Counted from the first letter of the stretch, positions 10,684 through 23,052 are shown. The stretch is DNA of 64,000 bases from Rehmannia glutinosa (GCA_016081115.2 CM071925.1:9714441-9778440), one strand, 5' to 3'. The notes: generated by a model not told the origin, from the letters alone. Program-made: numbers and translations.

Positions 10684-12235
10684 TATGCTGCATACAGACC
10701 TCAATCTCCTGATTTTTGAGGAGGTTTTTGTGGTAGTTTTCGAGGGCGTAGTTGTGGTGGCCGTAATAATTCAAAGTTGCTTGTCAATTGTATGGTAAAA
10801 CCAACCATCTTGCTGCAAAGTTCTTTAGAAGATTTGATGTGAGTTATCAAGGCATCAACACTAATGCACAAGCACACTTGGTCTCTAATGAGACCTCTGT
10901 TTTCTCACCGTCAACCTACTCATTCAGTCAGGGTGTATCAGTTCCTTCATCTGCATCATCTACAGCTCCTCATATTGACTGGTATATAGATAGTGGGGCT
11001 ACCTCACATGTGACTGCAAATCTGCAAAATATAGCAATTCCTTCTGATTACAATGGGAAAGATAAACTGCTTGTTGGTGATGGTCACTCAATCCCTATCT
11101 CTCATATTGGTGCTTCTTCTATTCCTTCACTATCTCCTGTATCTCATTCTCCTTTAATTCTTAATAACATCCTATGTGTTCATGATATTACAAAAAATCT
11201 CCTAAGCATTTCTCAAATCACAAAAGACAACAATGTGTATATTGAATTACATGCCTCTTGTTGTTTTGTTAAGGACAAGACCAGTCATCAAATCATTCTG
11301 AGGGGTGCTCTTAGAGATGACCTCTACCAGTTGGATCTCTCTCATCTTCCATCCAAAGCTGCTGCTGGTTCAAATGGTTCTCAGCTTTCTTCCAATCTTG
11401 TCACTCACACACCCCCTTCATGTAATCAGGCTTTTGTTTCTTTGTCAAATAATAACACTCCCTTATTAGCTGTTGATTCTTTTAATAGTTCTACTTCTTT
11501 TTTGAATGTATCAGTGTGGCATAATAAATTGGGACATCCATGTTACAATGTTCTTTGTACTGTTCTCAAACTATTAAAATTACCTATTCAACGACCTCAT
11601 TTCCGTGTTGCATGTAAGATAGGCAAAATTCAGAATATTTCTTTTCCTTCTGTGCCTACTAAAACTTCCCATACTTTTGAACTTATACACGCATATGTTT
11701 GGAGCCCGACACATGAAGCCTCTCGTGATGGCTTCCGATATTATGTACATTTCTTGATGATTCCAAAAATTAAAGCTATTCAGATCCGATTGGGGTTGAA
11801 TTTCGTCCATTAGCTTATTTTCTCCATAATCTTGGTGTGCATTTTCGACACTCTTGCCCGTATATTCATCAACAAAATGGTCGGGCTGAACGTAAACACC
11901 AATATATTGTTGATATGGGTCTCACTTTTCTTGCTCAAGCTTCCATGCCTCTTACCTTTTGGGGGGATGCTTTTCTTACTGCTATATACACTATCAACAG
12001 ACTACCATCCTCCATTCTTGATTTCATGTCTTCTTTTAAAAAATTGTTTGGCACTGTTCCAGATTATACATTTCTTAAAGTCTTCGGGTGCTCGTGTTTT
12101 CCTTATCTTTGCCCCTACAACAATCACAAACTCATACTTCATTCCACTAAATGCTTCTTCCCTGGTTATAGTCCTAGTCACAAAGGGTACAAATGCTTAA
12201 GTCCTACAGGTCGGGTATACATTTCTAGAATGTAA
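10684..12235 (+). pseudogene. Copia element B: gag zinc knuckle, protease, integrase
   Basis: 10684-10790 gives a Gly/Arg-rich tail and a decayed knuckle (QLYGKTNHLAAKFFRRFDVSYQG, first Cys seemingly lost by frame change). From 10788 the frame is open for 341 codons: protease WYIDSGATSHVTANL with the catalytic DSG, then the integrase zinc region SVWHNKLGHPCYNVL and YVWSPTHEASRDGFRYYVHF. The expected block after YVHF is missing (deletion at ~11757). Integrase resumes in another frame at 11837 (HQQNGRAERKHQYI, WGDAFLTAIYTINRLP, FGCSCFPYL). It carries no complete DDE core. Confidence 0.8.
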
Positions 12236-13805
12236 CAGTCAGTTTTCTCGAGACTGAATTTTCTTACTCATCTCTTTTTCCTTTCACTCCTCCCATAGAA
12301 CCTTCTCGTGTCTCTTCCTCTTTACCTTTACTACCTCTTCCTCTCTCCCCTGCACATGTTCCTCCAACTTCCCCTACAACTCCCAGTCCATTTTCTCCCC
12401 CTAGTCCCTCATCTTCTCCCCCTACTTCACATCCAGTCCCTTCATCCATAGTTCCCTCTATTCTATCTACTCAACCACCCTCCCACTTTATGACTACTAT
12501 TTCAAAGTCTGGTATATATAAACCAAAAACCTTCCTTGCTTCTCAGTCCTCTTTCTCCGGTGAACCTTACTCTGCCCAACAAGCTTTGTCTCATCCCCTT
12601 TGGAAATCAACCATGGATGCTGAATTTTCAACTCTTATGTGCAATCACATGTCGGATCTAGTTCCGTATTCTAGTGATATGAATTTGGTTTCTCACAAAT
12701 GGATTTTTAAAATTAAATATCAACCGAATGGCTCCATTGATAAGTATAAAGCACGTCTTGTTGCACGAGGTTTTGAGCAATAGCCCGGGGTCGCCTATTT
12801 TAATACTTTTAGCCCAGTTTTGAATTTTGTGACCATTCGAACTATCTTTGCTTTGGCTATTACTGGAAAATTCGACAGGTAGATGTGAACAATGCATTCT
12901 TAAATGGTGATCTTCACAATGTCAATGTGTTTATGACTCAACCAGAGGGGTTCGTTGATCATACCAAACCAAATCAAGTCTGCAAATTGGTAAAATCTTT
13001 ATACGGGTTAAAGCAAGCTCCAAAATCTTGGTTTGATAAGCTCAAATGCTTCCCTACTAGTTGGGGTTTTACTAGTTCCATTTCGAATACTTCTCTGTTC
13101 TTTCTCAAAAATAATTCCAGTTTGTTATTGGTTCTCGTGTATGTCAATGATATCTTGGTTACAGGGGACGACTCATCCCTCATTGAAAGACTTGGGGGTG
13201 GTTACCTACTTCTTGGGTATGGAGGCTCATAAAATTGACACAGGCATATTGCTAAATCAGACTAAATATGTAAATGATTTACTCAGCAAAATGGCCATAT
13301 CTGACTGCAAGTCTAGCCCCACTCCTTATCGCTCAGGCTTGAAATTGGCCCTTAGTGACAGTCCACCTCTGCCTAGTCCCACCCTTTATCGAAGTACCGT
13401 GGGCGCATTGCAATATCTCACTTTAACCCGACCGGATATCTATTTTGCTGTTACCAAGCTCAGTCGATTTTTGAATTCCCCTACTGAACACCATTGGAAA
13501 GTTTGCAAAAAGATCTTGTGTTATCTAAAAAGCATGACCACTCTTGGTCTTCATTTCACCCCCTCTAAAAGACTGGTTTTGGAAGGGTTCTCGGATGCGG
13601 ATTGGGCCAGTTCTTTGGATGATAGGAAGTCGACTAGTAGCTATTTTATTTTTCTGGCTCCAATATGTTAGTGTGGAGTTCTAAGAAACAAAATGTCGTT
13701 ACCCGGAGCAGTACAAAATCGGAATATCATAGCTTCGCAGCTGCCACCACTGATACGGTGTGGCTGAGGTCACTCTTTTCTGAACTTGGTATTTCGTTGG
13801 CCACA
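12236..13805 (+). pseudogene. Copia element B: RT and RNase H, active site YVND
   Basis: After a Ser/Pro-rich linker (12260-12480), RT begins at 12490: WKSTMDAEFSTL, HKWIFKIKYQPNGSIDKYKARLVARGFEQ, then a TAG where most copia elements have Gln (12781-12783). 12885-13232 reads NNAFLNGDLHNVNV and YGLKQAPKSWFDKL. The catalytic box is VYVNDILVTGDD, with Asn for the first Asp of YVDD. The rest is in a shifted frame: THPSLKDLGVVTYFLGMEAHK, RSTVGALQYLTLTRPDIYFAV, and RNase H FSDADWASSLDDRKSTSSY. It stops at the MULE junction. Confidence 0.8.
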
Positions 13806-13813
13806 CTAGGTAC

Positions 13814-16800
13814 ATGTTTAATGGAGAAGTTAGTTTGAAGACCGTTAGGTCTGTGATGGAGAGTATGGTAGACGGCGGTGATGATATCAAACATTTTTTT
13901 GTTTTATTTTCATTGTCTTCATTCTTAACACCAAGTGCCAACAGGAACATGGACTTTGATTTTTTATGGTCCATTGTTGAGGTGGAAAAAATAAACCAGT
14001 TGGATTGGTGCACACACGTTCTGAATAGGCTGCATGTTGCCGTGAACAAGTATAAATCGAGGAATGTTAAGAATGTCAGTGGCTGCATTTTGGTTCTGCA
14101 GATCTTATATTTTCATGGGTATAAATGGCAAGGTCGTGCAGAACCCACAACCCTACCATTGATACATCATTGGAATACCGAGAGAATCAAGAGCAAGGTT
14201 GTGGAAGAAATTGTAGACGGAGAATTTGGACAGGGAGAGTTTCTGACAGACACATATCCTATGTCTCACTGGAAAGGGCAGAGTGCGAAAAAAAATCATG
14301 GCGAGGGAAATATTGGTCAAGAAGAAGATCGAGTGAAAGATGGGCAGGACGGGAAGAAAGGTGAGACAGAGGAGAGAAAGAAACATGAGAAGGATGATGA
14401 CATCGATGATTGTGTGTTGATCAAATTGATCAAGTACAAGCTGCCAAAGGGAGATATGGTGGATGAGAAGATCCACAAATTGGCGAAAGATGTAAGATAA
14501 ATGTTGTTATATGTATTATTAATTACTACAAAAGTATTAGTAGTGTTCTAATGATTTTTGCTGTTTTGTTTTGTAGGAAATGATAGAGTTATTCATGTTG
14601 CTAAAGAGGGACATGAATGTTGTATTTCATGTACACATGGAAAGGGTCAGGAAGTTGCATGCACAATTCACCGAAAAAGAAACTTCATTGTCTCCAACTG
14701 TTGAGTTGTCTGAGACTCAACAGTTTTTTCAAGTGCCAAGCTGCATGAATATGTTGACGAGGTTGTCAACAAATTTGAAAGAATGAAGAGATTCATTGAC
14801 CCTTCCATGCCCCATTTTGAGATTATGACCCCAGAAGAGGGTGTTATACCTAATTAAGGTGAATAAAGATGCCCTTGTTGCGCATGATGATGTAATACAT
14901 GAGGAGAAGGAAGAGATGGATAAGGATAAGGATGAGGTGGAGGATGATGAGGATGATAAGGAAGATTTGGAGGATGATAAGGAAGATTTGGAGGATGAAA
15001 AGGAAGAAATTCCTGTGAATGAAGATGCCATTGATGATTGTGTTGCATCCCTTGAGAAAGACGATGAAGAGGAGAAGAATGAGAAGGATTTAGTAGCTGT
15101 TGTTCAATCAGGTATTAAATCTTGCACTATAATGTATTACTTTTTACACTATAATGTATTAGTTGTTATTCTATTAGGTATTAGTTGTTGCACTGTAATG
15201 TATTAGTTTTTATACTGTTAGGCATTAAGTTGTTGCACTGTAATGTATTAGATGTTACACTATAATGTATTAGTTGTTATATTGTTAGGTATTAGTTGTT
15301 GCATTGTATTGTATTAACTGTTACACTATAATGTATTAGTTGTGATACTGGAAGGTATTAGTTAATTGATACTAATAGTTTACCATTGTTTTGTGGAAAC
15401 ACCTGAACAGTGGCCCATCCTTTGAGAAGAAAGCTTTCAGGTGTTTATTCATGAAAAAACACAACAAGAGTTTTACTGGTGTTGTGTTGTCAAGGAAGCA
15501 AAAGGATGTGGCTGACTTTTGTTTCTTCAATCATAAAAGAAAGGAAGAGTAAGTAATATTTGAACTGCCAGTTTTGACTATGTTATTTGAATAATATTTT
15601 TTTCATTATTAATTGGTGTAAGTTATTTTTTTCAGTCAAGATGAACCAACTTTTGCACATGCTGGTGCTTTTTACGTGCCGCTGGCTGATTTTCACACGT
15701 TGACCGATGAAAGTTTGATCCACATTAGTATAATTGATGCATGGGCATTGCTCCTCAATAGAAGAACTGTGATGCAAATAGGAGAAAATACTTTTATTTC
15801 TATGCTCAGCATTCTGTAAGCAAAGAATGTTGTTTTTTTTTATGTATTGTCATGCTTTACATTAAGTAATTGTATGTTTAATATTGTGTTTTATTCTCAA
15901 CAGTTATACATAAGAAACACCGTTGAAGAAATCCCTGGCAGAGATTGGGAAAAAATTTGAGAGATTGTTGGATTCACTGGATGAGAGCAGTAAGTGTGAT
16001 GGACTTGAGTGGGTTTGACTTGGTAAGAAATAATTTTTTTTCCTAATGTATTAGCTATTATATTGTAAAGTATTAGTTGTTACACCGCAATGTATTAGCT
16101 ATTATATTTTAAAGTATTAGTTGTTATACTGGAAGATATTAGTTGTTACACTTCAATGTATTAGCTAATATTCTTTTTTTCTTGAAACTGGAGATTTTTT
16201 CCCAATTTGCTTCAAATGCCATTTTGTGGTTGTTGTCATCAATTTTGATGCTGGCAAGGTGCAATATCTGGACAATTTGGTCCACCATGAGGCTGTTGTG
16301 GGAAAGTACAAGAAGCTTGGGGCTGTTGTGGTAAGTATTAGTTGTTACACTGAAATGTATTAGTTGTTACACTACAATGTATCAGTTTTTACACTGCAAT
16401 GTATTAGCTATTATATTTTAAAGTATTAGTTGTTACACAATTAGTTAATATTCTTATGGTTTTTTTCACTTGATCCAGCAAATAAATTTTCTGTGCTGGC
16501 AAAAGAACTAAGTCATCCACGAGATCATGAGGTTGAGTGTTTTCCATGGGAAAATGTTCCTTCACCGGTGGCAGCAAGGCCCTACGAACAACATGAATTG
16601 TGGTGTATTTTTAATGCACCACGTGGAAAATTTTATTGTGCAAGTCTACTCAAAGCCAAATTTGAAATTGCTATAATTCTTGTTGAAAACAAATGTTCCT
16701 TATAATGATCCTTTCCTATATGATTGTTTTTCATGACTTTCTTTTTTGTGTTTTTTTTTGTACCGCAATGTACGGCGTGCTTTAAGGGCATCAAACTGTT

Positions 16801-16890
16801 CTACAATTCTATTGAACCCACTAAATGAGAAATGGGTTTAACCTGAGAAAGATGTTCTTGAATTTGTGAGAGCCCTGAAGTAGCCTGAAA
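13814..16890 (+). pseudogene. Ulp1-like cysteine peptidase (C48-type) gene with mobile-domain N-terminus, multi-exon
   Basis: Exon 1 (to ~14491) encodes an all-helical region typical of plant Ulp1-associated proteins: FFVLFSLSSFLTPSANRNMD, WSIVEVEKINQLDWCTHVLN and ILVLQILYFHGYKW. A good intron (GTAAGA at 14492, TTGTAG ending 14576) follows. Later exons hold an acidic stretch with repeated EDDKEDL (14930-15010) and FYVPLADFHTLTDESLI. The peptidase domain reads FFPICFKCHFVVVVINFDAG, QYLDNLVHHEAVVGKYKKLG and MNCGVFLMHHVENF. The triad is visible as His 16220-16222, Asp 16271-16273 and Cys 16599-16601. A C-terminal remnant LRASNC...ILLNPLNEKW ends near 16840. Frameshifts and stops (for example 14784) make it a pseudogene. 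Family role: SUMO/ubiquitin-like deconjugation; in MULEs the role is unknown. Confidence 0.75.
15113..16480 (+). repeat. Short tandem repeats filling introns of the Ulp1-like gene
   Basis: Three introns (about 15113-15408, 16026-16190, 16332-16480) are built largely from imperfect ~20-base units such as TGTATTAGTTGTTACACTG, ACACTATAATGTATTAG and TAAAGTATTAGTTGTTA. Splice sites are still readable around them (GGTATT/GAACAG, GTAAGA, GTAAGT/ATCCAG). Exons between them are free of the unit, so expansion was confined to introns. Confidence 0.65.
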
Positions 16891-17399
16891 AATTATTATC
16901 AAGTAATATTTTATTGAACGTAGAGTCAATTTTATTAGTTTTCGCAGTGATATGTTTTGTTAACATAATGTGTTTATGAAGAACAGGTTCTGAAGATTGT
17001 TGGGTGGTTTAGAGGATGTTTGGTACAGGGGATCATTTTCTGGCTGGATTTTTTGAATGTTACGAAAAAACAATTTGAATATTTTAGGCTAGTATTACTT
17101 GTTACCTGTAAATGTATTATGATGTAATATAAAAATTATTAGCATTGTTTTTTGTTAGCCGTAGATGGTTGCTACCGGGGATTACTAGAAGTACATAACG
17201 AATTAGTATTGAAAGTTGAAACTTGAAATTATATGTATGTTTTTACAATGCAAATGCTTGTCTTGAAAAACAAAATTGCTCAATAAATGTATTAGTTGCT
17301 GAACATAAAAGTGTTAGATGTGAAATATAAAAGTATTAACATAAACGAGTAATGTTTTTACGCAGACTACTTGCTGAGGGCTTTTTACAAGCAGTTCCA

Positions 17400-17891
17400 A
17401 GTATTAACATAAGTTCAGGTATGTTTTTACAATGCATTAAGTTAAAAGAATAAACAATCCTAGAACAAGTATTATAGGGTTCATGAATGTTTTTGGAATG
17501 CATCAAGTTAAAAGAATAAATAATGCTAGAAAAATACAACATGAGATACGTTAAACAGTATCACACACAAATAAGAAATGTATCAGTAGATACATTACAA
17601 TGTATTAGTCCCCTGTACAAGTATTATAGGGTTTAGGAATGTTTTTAGAAGTTTCAATAATAAATTATCTTAGAACAATAAAACAAGACATACGTTAAAA
17701 AGTATCACATAAATAAGAAATGTATCAGTAGATACGTTACAATGTATTAGTCCCCTGCACAAGTATTATAGGGTTCAGGAATGTTTTTAGAAGTTTCCAT
17801 AATAAATTATACTAGAACAATAAAACAAGAGATACGTTAAAAAGTATCACACACAAATATGAAATGTATCAGTAAATACATTACAATGTAT
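17400..17891. repeat. ~143-bp tandem repeat, left part
   Basis: Successive copies of AAGTATTATAGGGTTCAGGAATGTTTTTAGAAGTTTC-type sequence followed by AGAAATGTATCAGTAGATAC and CAATGTATTAGTCCCCTG recur with GTATTATAGG at 17469, 17621 and 17763. After removal of element D the next copies fall at 26296 and about 26439. The period is therefore 142-152 bp, with about five copies in total. Element D lies exactly within a copy, so the array predates the insertion. Confidence 0.75.
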
Positions 17892-18537
17892 TGTTAGATA
17901 AATGTTTTTATCATGATTTTGATGATTTTGTTCAAATGAGTTTTTAAACCAAAATAATGTCCCCAAATATTGTCTAAATACTTCCGATCGATTTAAAATG
18001 TTTTTACTATTTTTCGGAGTATTTTTTGGAGTTTATTTTCGATAAAATATTGGACAACACATTTGTTTCAGTCTCGAACGGTCGCCCTATAGGGCAACCC
18101 GTACACTGAGTTGAGTTTTGAAACAGAAAATGGGACGTAGAAAAAATGAGGAGAGCGGCCCGGTCGACCGTGGGTCGATCGGTGAGAGGCGACGTCGACC
18201 GACTGGGCGACCGCACTGGGAGTCCCTCTTTTGGTTGAGTCTTCTCTGTTTCGTATTTTAAACACCCCCAACCGGTCAACATCAAGGGCGGCCACCGGTC
18301 GAACCCCCCTTCAACCGGTCCCCCGTATAAAAATCACGAAATTCAATTTCAAACTTATCTCTGTGACCGTCGCACCTGCTTTTATCAAAGAAACGATCCG
18401 TTGCATTTTGATCGCTTTTCCCTATTTTGAGGGATTGATTTCTAACAGCTATATTGATGATTTTAAATGGTTTCTTTTGCAGCAAATCACTCCCCAAGGA
18501 GGAGCCTATGTCTGGAAATCAAAGCCAAGACCTCTCC

Positions 18538-18545
18538 TATAAATA
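18538..18545 (+). promoter_or_regulatory. TATA box of copia D 5' LTR
   Basis: TATAAATA within CCTCTCCTATAAATAGAGGC, ~650 bp into the LTR, fits a plant pol II core promoter for the genomic RNA. The 3' LTR carries the altered TATACATA at 25664-25671, so only the 5' copy keeps a canonical box. Confidence 0.65.
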
Positions 18546-18820
18546 GAGGCTTCATTCAAGCAACAATATAGACCACTCTACACATGCAAAGAGCAAACAA
18601 GCAAACACTTTCATATATCTTGTTGTATTTGCCCAAGCACTTTCACTTGCACAAATTTGAGTTCTAGGCTTTCAATTCTTGATTACACTTGTACTCATAT
18701 TGTATCATTCATCATTGAGTTGTAATCTTGATTTTTGGTCATCATTCAACACAAGACATCCTTGTGAGTATTCTTGTGGTAAAAATACACTTGGGTGATC
18801 TAGGTGATAGGTGTTTGAAG

Positions 18821-18907
18821 GTTGTGGTAATCTTCAAAGGTGTTGTAAGAGGGTTGTGGTAATCCTCAAGGTGGTGTAAGAGGGTTGTGGTAATCCTCAA
18901 GGTGTTG
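18821..18907 (+). repeat. LTR minisatellite, three ~31-bp units
   Basis: Three units beginning GTTGTGGTAATCYTCAA lie at 18821, 18853 and 18884. The same three-unit array is in the 3' LTR at 25947-26033, so it is a family feature of the transcribed downstream part of the LTR. Confidence 0.75.
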
Positions 18908-19156
18908 TATTATTAATTTTGGTAATTAATAAAATCTTTTTTTTCTTTTTTGAAATCCATCCCGGATATACTGGGGGTGGTAGAGGATTAGGCCCTAGGT
19001 GGGTTGAACCTCTTTAAATCGAAGTGTGCTATTTATTTTCCGCACTTAACATTTTGTCTTTGCTTGAGTTTTCTAAATAGAGGGCAAAATCTGAAAAACC
19101 GAGATAATCTATTTACCCTCCCCCTCTAGATTATCGTAGCCACTTGGACTAACAAG

Positions 19157-19168
19157 TGGTATCAAAGC
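19157..19168 (+). other. Primer binding site of copia D
   Basis: TGGTATCAAAGC starts two bases after the LTR end. It is complementary to the 3' end of plant initiator tRNA-Met, apart from A for G relative to the usual TGGTATCAGAGC (found exactly in element E at 33079). It primes minus-strand DNA synthesis. Confidence 0.85.
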
Positions 19169-19211
19169 CAAACTCTTTGGCTAGCTCGTTCCGAGTAAAG
19201 AGGAAAGATCC

Positions 19212-20799
19212 ATGGCTACAAATGATGCTTATCTCACTACCGGCACCTTCACTAATAAGCCACCACTATTCGACGCCAACAACTACGCATTTTGGAAAGA
19301 CCATATGAAGTGCTTTCTACAAGGGTGCGGGTTCGACATTTGGAATGTGGTCATTGAAGGAGTTGATCAACCAACCAATAAATCGGAGGATGGCACCTCG
19401 GCTCCTAAACCTTTCAAGGAGTTCGATGAAAATGACAAAAAGGCCTTTTCTCTAAACAGTAAGGCCTTAAATATTTTACATTGTTCTCTTACCGCCACCG
19501 AGTACAATCGCATAAGAGGCATAAGGTCGGCATATGAGGTTTGGGAAAAATTGGAGACAATCTATGAAGGGGCCAAGAAGGTCAAGCAAGCAAGAAAGAC
19601 CATGCTTGTTAAAGACTTTAAAAACTTTAACATGCATGATGGTGAAAGCATCTCCAGGATGGTAGAAAGGCTTGAAAGTCATCTCTGAAGAAGACAACGT
19701 GACTAAGGTATGGAATGCTCTTCCCTGCTCACGGTCCAAAAAAGTGACGGCAATCACGGGGGCACAAAATCTTGAGACACTCAAGTTTGACGAGCTTATT
19801 GGAAACCTCCTCATCTATGAAGTCTATATCAAGGAGAGGAAAAATTCCAAACCATCCATAAATCAATCGGGTATGCAAATTATTCCTAAAGGTCTTGCTT
19901 CTTCTTCTAATAATGCATATTATGATAATGATGATGATGATGAGGAGACGGCCGCACTTGTTCGAAAATTTGCAAAATTTGTGAATAAAAATAAAGCAAG
20001 AAAACCGAGAGATAATGCTTGCTTTAAATGCGAAAAACCCGGTCACTTCATTGCCGATTGCCCAAAACTCGATGAAGATGAACAAAAGAAAAAGAAGCCT
20101 TTCACGAAAAAGAAGGCTCTAAATGCGGAGGTCAAAACGTGGGATGAACTACTCGAAACAACCCACGAGGAAGGAGAGACCGAACATGGTCTCATGGCCA
20201 TAGACGATGAAAATAATGAGGTACGCTCTAATTCTTCTACCTCCTCCATAGTTGATGATTTGCAATGTGATTTTGATGAATTGCAAATTGAGTTTCAAAA
20301 TTTAATTGTTAAATACAAAAATTTGAAAAAGGAGCATAAAGAGCTTAAAGTTGAAAAAGAAAAATTATTTACCTCTTATGAATCACTAGACAAAGCTCAT
20401 ACACTTACTCTTACTAGAATTCACTCTCTTTAAACCGTAAAGGAATTGCTCACAAAAGATATTGAGTGTTTGAAAAATGATGTGCATCGTTTCAACATAA
20501 GCACGGATAAAGTCACAAAAATTTTAGATGCACAAAGAGGTGGGCATTCCAAATTGGGACTTGGTTATAAGCCATTTCAAAGTGTTTTTAAGAAAAATAA
20601 CCAAGGTCCGACTTTTGTACGTGCTAGTAGTTCTAATACTCCTACTTGTTTTTATTGTGGCAAAGTTGGACATTATGCTAATAATTGCAAATTGAGAAAT
20701 AGCTCTAGTCATGTTTGGAGACCCAAAGGTCTCAAGACTAACCCCCATGGACCCCAAAATTATAGGGTACCTAAAAGAAATTCTTTTGTAGGTAATAGC
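19212..20799 (+). pseudogene. Copia D gag (UBN2, two CCHC knuckles, coiled coil)
   Basis: The first ATG after the PBS opens MATNDAYLTTGTFTNKPPLF, then FWKDHMKCFLQGCGFDIWNV and a UBN2 region (YEVWEKLETIYEGAKKVKQA). At ~19672 the frame changes and the expected segment after MVERL is missing: an internal deletion joins it to EEDNVTKVWNALP. A first CCHC, CFKCEKPGHFIADC, lies near 20022-20063, followed by a Glu/Lys-rich coiled coil. A TAA at 20431-20433 interrupts the frame, which continues to a second CCHC, CFYCGKVGHYANNC, near 20647-20688. It would form the particle shell and package RNA; this copy is defective. Confidence 0.85.
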
Positions 20800-20812
20800 G
20801 GCTATAACAACA

Positions 20813-21697
20813 ATGGAAGATTCAAAATGGCTCGTGGACAGCGGATGTTCACGTCATATGACCGGGAGGAGAGAACTTTTTACCAACATCAAGCTCCAAG
20901 AAGAGGGTATGGTCATGTTCGGCAATGGTAAAGGAAGAATTCTTGGAAATGGAGAAATTGGTAACTCTTCTTTCTCTCTTAGTAAAGTTCTTTTAGTAGA
21001 AGGGCTTAAGTTTAATTTGATAAGTGTTAGCCAAATTTGTGACTCAAATTATGATGTTTCTTTCAATAAAGATAAATCCCTTATACTTAAAAATGGTAAA
21101 ATTATTAGTGAAGCAAATAGAAAAGGAAATCTTTACAAAATTTGTACAAGTGATTTGGTTAGTCAAAATGTTTCTTGTTTAGTCGCTAATAATGATTTAA
21201 CTAGTTTATGGCATATACGACTTGGACATGTTGGATATAAGAATTTGAAAAATATTTACAAAAACCAACATGTAAAAGGACTACCCAAATTGAATTTTAA
21301 AAATCTTGGCTTATGTGACACTTGTCAAAAGAACAAATTAGTTAAGAGTAGTTTTAAGCCCAAAAATGAAATTTCCACAACCAAACCCCTACAATTGCTT
21401 CACCTTGATTTGTATAGGGATATTGGCACGGCTAGTCTAAGTGGAAAACATTACACTTTCGTTATTGTCGATGATTTTTCTAGATATACTTGGGCTCTTT
21501 TTCTTACTAATAAAAGCGATGCCGTTAATGAGTTTGTTAAGTTGTGTAGACTTATTGAGAATGAAAAAGAAGAAAAGAAGATACTATTAAGTCTATTCGA
21601 AGTGATCGAGGTGGAGAATTTGATGGTGAGTTTAGAGTCTTTTGTGAAACCAAAGGATATGCTCATAATTTTTCGGCTCCAAGGACACCTCAACTAA
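20813..21697 (+). pseudogene. Copia D protease and integrase N-terminal half
   Basis: The frame opens into WLVDSGCSRHMTG, the aspartic protease with catalytic DSG. It continues with MVMFGNGKGRILGNGEIGN and the integrase zinc region LWHIRLGHVGYKNL ... LCDTCQKNK. The catalytic core follows: LLHLDLYRDIGTASLSGK with the first Asp, and FVIVDDFSRYTWALFL. A frameshift in A-rich sequence near 21585 moves the second Asp block (IRSDRGGEF) into the frame of the next segment. Another frame change separates this part from gag near 20800. Confidence 0.85.
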
Positions 21698-21702
21698 ATG
21701 GA

Positions 21703-23052
21703 GTGGCCGAAAGGAAAAATCGGACATTACAAGAGATGAGTCGGTCCATGCTCAATGAATTTTCACTTCCAAAATATTTTTGGGTCGAAGCCGTAAGTAC
21801 CGCTTGCTATGTTATTAATCGAGTTTATATTCGTCCTAAAATGAATAAAACTCCATATGAGCTTTGGAAAGGTAGAACTCCAAATATTAGTTATTTCAAG
21901 ATATTTGGTTGTAAATGCTTTATTTTGAATACCAAGGATAAATTGGACAAACTTGATCCTAAGGCCGATGAAGGAATATTTATGGGGTATTCAACAAAGA
22001 GTAAAGCATATCGGGTTTACAATAAGACTAGTGGGGTTGTTGAAGAATCCATCCATGTCAAATTCAATGAAGCTTCGGGTGTTGAAAGAATACCCAATGA
22101 TGAAAGTGATGAAGAGGATACTATTGAACCTATTGTTCAAATTGATGATCAACCGTCTACATCAAATGATCAACCGTCCACTTTAAATGTTCCTCAAGAA
22201 GATAGAGGTGATACTTCGGATCTTCCCGTTGTAATGAAATTTAAGGGAGATCACCCAAAAGATCTTATTATTGGTGATCCCCTTGACAAAGTGATGACCC
22301 GGAGAAAATTTGCCGAGAAAGCTCTTATTTCTCAAAAGGAGCCCAAAAATGCTAAGGAGGCTATTGAGGATGAGGATTGGTTCTTAGAGATGCAAGAGGA
22401 GTTGAATCAATTTGAAAGAAATGATGTATGGGAATTGGTACCTTGTCCTTCATCTCAAACTATTATTTGTACAAAATGGGTATTCCGGAACAAACTTGAT
22501 GATCAAGGCAACATTGTTCGAAATAAGGCAAGGTTAGTAGCTCAAGGGTATTGTCAAGAAGAAGGTATTGACTATGATGAAACTTTTGCACCCATAGCAC
22601 GTTTAGAAGCGATTCGTATTTTACTTGCCTATTCTTGTTATAAAAATTTCAAACTTTACCAAATGGATGTTAAATCCGCTTTCTTAAATGGTATTATTCA
22701 AGAAGAAGTCTATGTAAAACAACCTCCGGGGTTTGAAAATTTTTCTAGGCCTAATGATGTTTATAAACTTAAAAAGGCCTTGTATGGTTTAAAGCAAGCA
22801 CCCCGTGCATGTTATGATAGACTTAGCTCTTTTCTTTTGCAAAATGGTTTTATAAGGGGTAAAGTTGATACAACTCTCTTTGTTTTTGAAAAAGGGCAAG
22901 ATTGCTTACTTGTGCAAATTTATGTTGATGATATTATTTTTGGTGCTACTAATGAATCTTTGTGCAAGAAATTTTCAAAGTTAATGCAATTAGAATTCGA
23001 GATGATTATGATGGGGGAGCTCAACTTCTTTCCTGGACTCCAAATTAAGTAA
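21703..23052 (+). pseudogene. Copia D integrase C-terminus and reverse transcriptase (449 aa open)
   Basis: This is the longest open piece of D. It starts inside the integrase block NGVAERKNRTLQ with the catalytic Glu, then FWVEAVSTACYVINRV and FGCKCFILNTKDK. An acidic linker follows, then RT: WELVPCPSSQTIICTKWVFR, KARLVAQGYCQEEGIDYDET, YQMDVKSAFLNGIIQEEVYV, YGLKQAPRACYDRL and the intact catalytic box IYVDDIIFGATN. It stops at TAA (23050-23052) after LNFFPGLQIK, where relatives have a Gln codon, a single C-to-T nonsense change. The same frame continues past it. Confidence 0.88.

Larger units (their letters stand above)
8127..13805 (+). mobile_element. Ty1/copia element B, truncated 3' end, with CACTA-type insertion in gag
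   Basis: A short 5' LTR-like sequence inserted in the LINE is followed by gag (8282-8990), an unrelated insertion (about 9040-10683), the gag zinc knuckle and protease, integrase, RT and RNase H up to about 13805. There the RNase H breaks off in the middle of a conserved block (ELGISLA...) and the MULE/Ulp1 region begins. No 3' LTR of this element is found on the other side of the MULE. Domain order (integrase before RT) makes it copia, of a lineage distinct from A/E/F/G and D. Confidence 0.8.
17892..19154 (+). repeat. 5' LTR of copia D (1,263 bp)
   Basis: The limits are set by the TG...CA ends (TGTTAGATAAATG to GGACTAACA), the adjacent PBS and the target duplication. It aligns along its whole length with the 3' LTR with scattered substitutions and a few indels; for example, the 3' copy lacks about 12 bases near position 60. 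It contains clustered CGACC/GGTCG words, a TATA box and a three-unit minisatellite. Confidence 0.93.

Noticed and set aside
13806..13860. Search for a left terminal inverted repeat of the MULE matching 29.5-30.0 kb
   Set aside because: Only a weak direct similarity (GACGGCGGTGATGATATCAA against GACGGAGGTGATGGTGTCAA) was found. It is not inverted, so it is not evidence for a terminal inverted repeat.
15113..16480. Regular short repeats that could suggest a CRISPR-like array
   Set aside because: The units are degenerate, without unique spacers of constant length, and lie in spliceosomal introns of a plant element.
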